A DNA stretch of 64,000 bases from Ursus arctos. Taxonomy: Eukaryota > Chordata > Mammalia > Carnivora > Ursidae. The notes under the pieces were generated by a model, which was not told the DNA's origin, made no database searches, and saw only the letters and a list, made by a program, of their open reading frames with translations. This document shows positions 57,831 through 64,000 of this stretch, one piece after another (position 1 is the first letter of the stretch; each line of letters begins with the position of its first letter). The DNA lies in the NCBI RefSeq assembly GCF_023065955.2, contig NW_026622763.1:82255299-82319298 (forward strand). The letters run 5' to 3'. A program made the translations under genes and the position numbers.

Positions 57831-58689
57831 TATTGTATGTTTTCTCTTAGACTCTCCAGTGCTTTCGAATTGATGACCCGCGTTAAAACTGTCACTTGGT
57901 GTCTCTGGGGCCTAGTTAGGAATTTGGAACTGAGCAAAAGCCTTTCACCGACTTAATAATTGCAACAAAATATTTTACTTATCTTTTAAAATTTCAAGAC
58001 AATCTCCTTTTGAGTAACAGAGCCAGGTAGTGACTGAGTCTGAGGTCAGAGTGGACCCCAGCATGAGATGTTTTGATTAGAGAACATTTTCTTGGTGCGA
58101 GAATCTGGAACATGGGGAAGAACCTGCCTTCTCCATAGTGCGTTGAAAGTAAGATGGGATTTCCCTCTAGGAGGAAGCAGCTCTCCATGACCCTGCAGGC
58201 TGACAAGTGGGTACAGCAGATACTGCTAACACTTGAGAAAGGGTGAGGGGGGCTCATACCCTGAGGAAGCCCCATTTAGGCACCGGCCTCCACTCTGCTC
58301 CCTGGAGACTGGGCTAGACCAGGGTCATCTCTAGGGCCTCAGCTGGGGTGCCTCTCACAGGCACAGGCAAGGAGACCCTCACTTTGGGAACTCACGAGGT
58401 GACTCACTGGTGGTTCCAACTCACACGGTAACTTTCTATTTAATAATTTTGCAAACTAAGGGTTAAGATTAGTTCTAGCTGCTGATAAATATAAGTTGAC
58501 ATGCAAATGTAACGAATTTAAAATCCTACAACCTTGCAGAGCTTCTGCTTTCTCTCCCTTTCCCAGCCCTGGGCAAGCCCTGGTTGCTCTGGAGTGTTAA
58601 GGCTCCCACTCAGGGGCTGGAGTCTACCTCCCTCCCCTGAGATCCTGCCTCCAACCACAGCAGCTCCTGCTGTTCAGCTCTCGTTAGAG
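57831..58689. other. 5' flank of the crystallin, no gene recognised
   Basis: Unique-looking upstream sequence. No second crystallin exon, and no open frame with a known domain. Confidence 0.5.
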
Positions 58690-58908
58690 CAGAGTTTCTC
58701 AGCCTCACACTATTCTGACATTTTAGGTCAAAAAATTCTGCTGTGGGCAGTTGTCCTGAGCATTCAACAGCATCCCTGGTGTCAACCCACAAGATGTGAG
58801 TAGCATTAGTCTTCTAGTTGTGACAGCCAGAGATGTTTCCAGACATTGGAAATGTCCCCTGGGGGAGCAAAATCAACACTGGTTGAAAACCACTGCTTTA
58901 GAAGAAGC
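58690..58908 (-). repeat. MER5A hAT (Charlie) DNA transposon relic, antisense
   Basis: agagtttctcagcctcacac and ggttgaaaaccactgcttta are the ends. Between them lie ttgtcctgagcattcaacag, ttctagttgtgacagccaga and ttccagacattggaaatgtc. The order matches MER5A in reverse. Confidence 0.85.
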
Positions 58909-59189
58909 AGTTCCTCGACTTGAAACAACCTGATCCACTCTATTTCATTCTTTAGTGTGGATTGTTGCCACCAAAATCTAATGCAAAAAGTCCTTGTCCC
59001 TGAACAAATGTCATTTGATGCATACAAATTTAATAAACCTTATTCACATCCTTGTTTTTAAAAATTCCTACTTTTATAGACAATTTGGAAACTATAGAGG
59101 AACATTTAAAACCATAGTCTTATATTTAAAAACACTGTTGATGTGTATTTTAAAACTTCCTTTCAGTTCTGCAAGATAAAAGAGTTCTA

Positions 59190-59660
59190 AAATCCATTGC
59201 ACAACAACGTGCATATAGTTAACGCTACTGTACTATGTGGTTAAAAATGGTGAAGATGGTAGATTTACTGTTATGTGTATTTTACCACGATAAAAAAAGA
59301 TACCTTTGCCCATCTGCTCATCCCTCTTAATTTTCAGTTCTTTGATCTAATACTTTCATCTTTAAGAATCTGTCCAAAGGAAATAGTTAAAGGTACATGC
59401 AAACATTATGTATGGTAGTATTTATCAGACCATGGTTTATAGTATATTAAAAAAAAAGACACAAATGAAATGTCCAAAATAGGGCATTAATTAGGTAAAT
59501 TATAGAACATCTGTTTGATGAGATATTAGGCAGCTACCAAAAGTCATGTTCTCAAAGAATTTATTTAAGTATATGGGATATGATCACCATATGTTAAGTT
59601 TCTTTTTGGGTAAGTATATTATACACCGAAGGAAATAAGATATAAATAAATGGAAATACA
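59190..59660 (+). mobile_element. L1 3' tail plus L1M-type fragment, sense
   Basis: The first piece ends ttatgtgtattttaccacga then an A-run, a typical L1 3' terminus. The second (ctgtccaaaggaaatagtta, tagaacatctgtttgatgag) is older L1M 3' text. Confidence 0.65.
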
Positions 59661-61530
59661 TCTTGTGCTTATGGATTGTAAGACTCAATATTGTTCAGAT
59701 ATCAATCCTATGCAAAGTGATCTACAAATTCAATGCAGTCCCTATCAAAATTCTAATAATTTTTTATGTAGGAATAAAAAAAATCCCCCCCTAAAATTCA
59801 CATAGAATCTCAAGGGACCATAAATCCCCAAAACAATCTTGAAAAAGAAGAACAGAGCTGGAGAACTTGAACTTTCTTTCTTTTTTTTTTTTAAAGATTT
59901 TATTTATTTGTTTGACACAGAGACAGCCAGTGAGAGAGAGACAAGCAGGGAATTGGGAGAGGAAGAAGCAGGCTCCCAGCAGAGGAGCCTGATGTGGGGC
60001 TTGATCCCAGAACGCCGGGATCACACCCTGAGCCGAAGGCAGATGCTTAACGACTGAGCCACCCAGGCGCCCCAGAACTTGAACTTTCTGATTTCAAAAC
60101 TTACTACAAAACCACAGGAATTAAAACAGTGTGGTACTAGTATAACCGTAGACTTATGGACCAATGGAAGAGAACAGAAAACCCAGAAACGAGGCCTCGC
60201 ATATATGGTTAACTGATTTTTGACAAGGTTGGCAAGACCATTCAATGGGAAAAGGCAGTCTTTTTAACAAATGGTACTGGGAAGAATGAATATCCACATG
60301 CAAAAAATGAAGTTGGACTCCTACCTTACACCATAAACAAAAACTAACTCAAAACAGATTAAAGACCTAAAGAACTAAGACCATAAAATTCTTAGAAGGA
60401 AACGTAGGGGAAAAGTTTCATGACACTAAACTTGGCAGTGATTTCTTGGATATGACACTAATGTATAAGCAATAGGTAAATTGGACTTCATGAAAATAAA
60501 AACTTCTGTATGACAAAGGAGACTATCAACAGAATGAAAGTCCATGGAATGTGAAAAAATATGTACAGATCATATTTATCTGATAAGGCAGGGGTATCCC
60601 AAGTATATAAAGAACTCCTACAACTCAGCAACAACAAGCAGAAAGCAACAAAACCCCAATTTTTAATACAAGGACAGGAATAGATGTTTCTCCAAAGAAG
60701 ATATACAAATGGGCAATAATCACATAAAAAGATGTTCAACATCACTAATGACCGGGAAACGCAATCAAAATTACAATGAGATACTACTTCATCCCTGCAA
60801 GGATGGCTATTATAAAACACAAAAATAAAATAGAAAATAACAAGTGTTAGGGAAGATGTAGAAAATTAGAAATGTTGTGCATTGCTGGTGGGAACGTGAA
60901 ATGTTGCAGCCACTGTGGAAGACTGGAAGTTCTTCAAAAAATGTAACATTTAATTACCAGATGATCCAGCAATTTTCCTTCTGTGCACATATCCAGTATA
61001 ATTGCAAGTAGGGACTCAAACAGATATTTGTACACCAACGTTCACAGCACCAATCCCCAGAGCCCAAAGATGGAAGCAACCCAAATGCCAGTTGAGGGAT
61101 GAATGGATGCAAAAATGTGGTAGATGCATAGAGTGAAATAGGACTCAGCCTTAGAAAGGAACGAAATTCTGATAAATGCCGCAACATGGACAAATCTTGA
61201 GAGCACCAAGCTAAGTGGAATGAGCCAGGCAGGATGAATACTGTATGATTCCATTTATTGGAGGTGCATACAATAGTCAGATTCATGGAGACAGAGAGTG
61301 GAATGGTGGTTACCAGGGGCTGCAGGGAGGTGGGGATGCGGACTTCGTGCTGAACAATTGCAGAGTTTCAGTTTGGGATGATGACAAAGTTCTGGGATGA
61401 ATAGTGCTGATGGTTGCACAGCAACGTGAATGCGCTTTCTGCCGCCAAATTGAATACTTACAGGTGGTTATTATGGTAAATTTTATGTTATGTGTATCTT
61501 AACACAATTTAAAACATTTTCCAAGAGCAA
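59660..61530 (+). mobile_element. L1 ORF2 3' part and 3' UTR, sense, with nested SINE
   Basis: The longest L1 tract in the window: aattcaatgcagtccctatc, ttacaaggttggcaagacca-like text, gaacgtgaaatgttgcagcc, caaatgccagttgagggatg, ending ggtaaattttatgttatgtg. Frame is broken many times. The minus open frames at 60488-60820 and 60954-61286 are its shadows. Confidence 0.85.
59881..60073 (-). repeat. SINEC, arctoid-type, antisense, nested in L1
   Basis: Ends acgactgagccacccaggcgcccc. Exact target duplication agaacttgaactttct on both sides. Confidence 0.95.
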
Positions 61531-62239
61531 AAAGAAAAGAATACATCTATGTTAAGTATATCAATATTAACTTCTTGATTTCAATAATTCTGAGGTTGTA
61601 AGAAAACGGTAAAATGGGGTGACTACTAGGGATTAGAAGGGAATTAAGCAGCATTTAAAACAGCTTATTTTAAGGTACTTATAGTTCTCTTACTTTATAA
61701 TAGGAAATAAAACAATAATAAATATAATTAATATCTTAAATATTTTTTTATTAGTTCCTTTCCCTCCTTGGGCTTTCTCCCTCATCCTCCCCTTACTCTT
61801 TCCGATTACCTTCTACCACCAAAGCTTACACTCAAGAACCTAGTAACCTTTCAGGGTCTTCTTTAATCCTGGGAATTTGTGCTCTGGGCACAGCTGTGTT
61901 GCAGACGAAGACATCGGGCGCTCGTCTTTGCCCAGCCTTCCTTGCGTGCTGCCTCGGCTGCAGCTAGCAGCTATCCTATGGTCACCAGGGACACCTGCCT
62001 GCTCTGGAACCGTGCAGATGCTAACTATGGTGGGAGACAGACAAAACCTGGGGCCCTGATGACATTGCTGAGCTGCTGAGTCAACCATCCCTAAATCCTG
62101 TGCCATGCCAGGCCTTCTGTCACATGAGCTGGTAGATTTCTGTATCGCTTGTCCGTTTGATGTGGGGCTTCTGCTATTTCCAGCCTAATGTTTCTGAAGT
62201 GATTCAGATTCATTTTTGGCTGAGAGATGAGGTTGAATT
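61531..62239. other. Intergenic, no gene recognised
   Basis: Open frames at 61840-62106 on both strands overlap without motifs. Confidence 0.4.
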
Positions 62240-62255
62240 TTTTTTTTTAAAGATT

Positions 62256-62298
<43 letters not shown>

Positions 62299-62457
62299 TG
62301 AGAGAGAGTACCCATCAATAGGGGGAGTGGCAGAGGGAGAGAGAGAAGCAGGCTCCCTGCTGAGCAAGGAGCCAAAGAGGGGCTTGACCCCAGGACCCTG
62401 GGATCATGACCTGAGCCGAAGGCAGACACTTAACTGACTGAGCCACCCAGGCACCCC
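62240..62457 (-). repeat. SINEC, antisense, with long (TTTA)n tail
   Basis: A (TTTA)n run of about 11 units at 62255-62299. Ends aactgactgagccacccaggcacccc. Exact target duplication gagatgaggttgaatttt on both sides. Confidence 0.95.
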
Positions 62458-62489
62458 GAGATGAGGTTGAATTTTGATCGGGGGAAGGT

Positions 62490-62720
62490 GGGGAAGAGTA
62501 ATTCAGGTATGGAAACGATGTGAGCAAAGGCAAAGAGATGTGAACAGGCTTGGTGTGCTGGGAGGACTCAGGTGGGTCAGAAGCATCAGGTGATAGGAGA
62601 GGGAGTGGATGGGCTGGGGCTAAGTTCTTGTAAGAAGCATTTTCCCCTGTGGACAGTGGAGAAATAGCAAAGGCTTTTAAGCAGGGAAATGACTTGATCA
62701 GATCAGTCTTTGAACATACA
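62490..62720 (+). repeat. Ancient interspersed repeat, family unassigned (copy 4 of 4)
   Basis: taattcaggtatggaaacga, tgagcaaaggcaaagagatg, ttttaagcagggaaatgact, tgatcagatcagt. The order is that of the same family as at 8.7, 17.9 and 31.6 kb. Confidence 0.5.
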
Positions 62721-63349
62721 CACCCTTCATCTTTTCTAAAATTCTAGCAATGAGAGCACAAGACAGAACAGAAAATAGAAGAACCAATGTAACTGAATAT
62801 AGTGCCCTACTTCCCTAAAGCCTTACATGTGTAGCGTGTTAACACACCCACACACATATACTATACATACAAATACAAGGTTATGTAAGTATATTTAACT
62901 GTGTGGGGGATGTGCAGAAATAGAATGAGCTTTGGGTTATCCTATTTATTTCATTCAATGCCTGCTTGGTTGTTTGCAATGACCTCATGGCAAGAATCAG
63001 TAAGCTAGTACTGGCATTACTTTGACAAGAATCTTCCAGATTCCGCAATGGAAAATCAGGCGTTCTAGCTTCTCATGCCCCTTCTATTATTAATTATTTG
63101 ATACTGGAATTGGACTTCAGCTTACCTTACATAAAATGAGTTATCTGAGTTCTAGATAATCTCCAGGTCTAAAATATGTTAAAAATCATATGACTTCATT
63201 GTTCTATAGTGCCTGACTTCCTTCCTCTTTCTCTCCTGCTCTTTCTTTCTTCTTCTCCTGATTCTTCTCTTCTCTCTCTCTCTCTCTTTTTTTTTTTTTT
63301 TGCATTTTCCATTAGGAATGTCTTTGAATACAGTACTCAACAATCACCT
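62721..63349. other. Intergenic, TC-rich run at 63210-63302, no gene recognised
   Basis: Polypyrimidine tract ending in T17; nothing else notable. Confidence 0.45.
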
Positions 63350-63805
63350 CAGAAAAAGTCACATATACTTTGTATTAGCTAAAAATGTGTGTTGAACTAC
63401 AAATAACAGAACAACCAATGACAGTGGCATAAATGAATTTGGGTTTCTTTTACGCCCATTACGGAAACTGTGAGGGTCAAACACTGCTGGCTTTGCCCTT
63501 ACCAGTGAATGCACCATCTGATCTGTTGAGGGCCTGACTAGAACAAAAAGGTGGAGGAAGGACAAATTCGTTCTCTGCTTAAGCTGAGACATCCATCTTC
63601 TCTTGCCCTCAGGCACCAGTGCTCCTGGTTCTCAGGCCTCTGGACCCAGACTGAATTATACCACCAGCTTTCTTGGTTCTCCAGCTTGCAGATCATGGGA
63701 TTTCTCAGACTCCACTGGTGAGACAATACTTCTCATCAGTCTCCTCATATGTGTATCCTATTGGTTCTGCTCTCCGGAGAGCCCTGACTGATAGACATTC
63801 AGGGG
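63350..63805 (+). repeat. Ancient interspersed repeat, unassigned
   Basis: ctggttctcaggcctctgga, tcttggttctccagcttgca, gatttctcagactccac and tcctattggttctgctctcc, then agagccctgactgata, are recurrent mammalian repeat text. I cannot assign a family safely. Confidence 0.6.
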
Positions 63806-64000
63806 CTCGACCACATCGAGGCCAGCATTTCTGAAATTGTGGCATTTCCCTCACACTTGTTACCTCTTGGGTATAAAATGTCCAAAAGAGAAGGGAATTG
63901 TGGCACAAGAGGCAGTTACTCCCTTCCATCAGGAAGGCAAACGTTTTTCCAGAACCATCTCTTCTCTCTCTCTCTCCACCAGCATTCCTTCCCTTAAGTT

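Noticed and set aside
1..64000. An undescribed multi-gene system (defence, biosynthetic or selfish element)
   Set aside because: Apart from one crystallin and repeats, no coding clusters, conserved gene pairs or intact mobile-element genes are present.

Overview
The window is mammalian nuclear DNA, almost certainly from a carnivore. It is dominated by about 40 copies of a tRNA-derived SINE whose head reads GGGGCGCCTGGGTGGCTCAG and whose tail reads AAATAAATAAATAAAATCTT, the hallmark of the carnivore SINEC family. Several young copies carry the variant 'ctccgctgggagcctgc... cactggctgtctctctgtcacataaataa' ending, which I associate with the arctoid branch (bears, giant panda, pinnipeds, mustelids). 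There are no prokaryotic features: no operons, Shine-Dalgarno sites, CRISPR arrays or insertion sequences.

I can support only one intact protein-coding gene, a gamma-crystallin on the minus strand at 55,046-57,666. It has the classic three-exon layout: 9-base exon 1 (Met-Gly-Lys), 243-base exon 2 encoding Greek-key motifs 1-2, and 273-base exon 3 encoding motifs 3-4. It encodes 174 residues with canonical splice sites, a TATA box, the conserved gamma-crystallin proximal promoter block, and an AATAAA signal about 40 bases after the stop codon. Sequence and isolated position suggest CRYGD at the edge of the gamma-crystallin cluster. Some residues look more like the E/F and C paralogues, so family membership is firm and the paralogue letter is provisional.

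Region by region: 1-55 kb is an intergenic desert of SINEC copies, fragmented L1 copies on both strands (9.6-10.9, 18.5-21.3, 25.9-27.2 and 45.9-46.3 kb), L2 fragments (6.5-7.1, 24.5-25.4, 39.2-39.9 and 45.3-45.8 kb), many MIRs, MER3/MER5-type hAT relics, a MaLR (MLT1-like) LTR with internal sequence (27.3-28.7 kb), an LTR-like relic at 43.1-43.9 kb, and a pair of related, unassigned LTR-like segments (16.8 and 44.7 kb). A probable decayed retrocopy of an unidentified coding gene lies on the minus strand at 29.8-31.0 kb. The crystallin gene occupies 55.0-57.8 kb. From 57.8 to 64 kb upstream of it lie a MER5A relic, a long L1 block with a nested SINE, and other repeats, but no second crystallin.

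Nearly all long open frames outside the crystallin exons lie in repeats or read antisense to real sequence, and are not genes. I found no new defence, mobile or biosynthetic system. The best leads are the paralogue identity of the lone crystallin, a young SINE in its intron 2, a G-rich tract just upstream of its promoter, the unidentified retropseudogene, the unassigned LTR-like pair, a rearranged L1, and two AT-rich repeat-free stretches that could be conserved enhancers.
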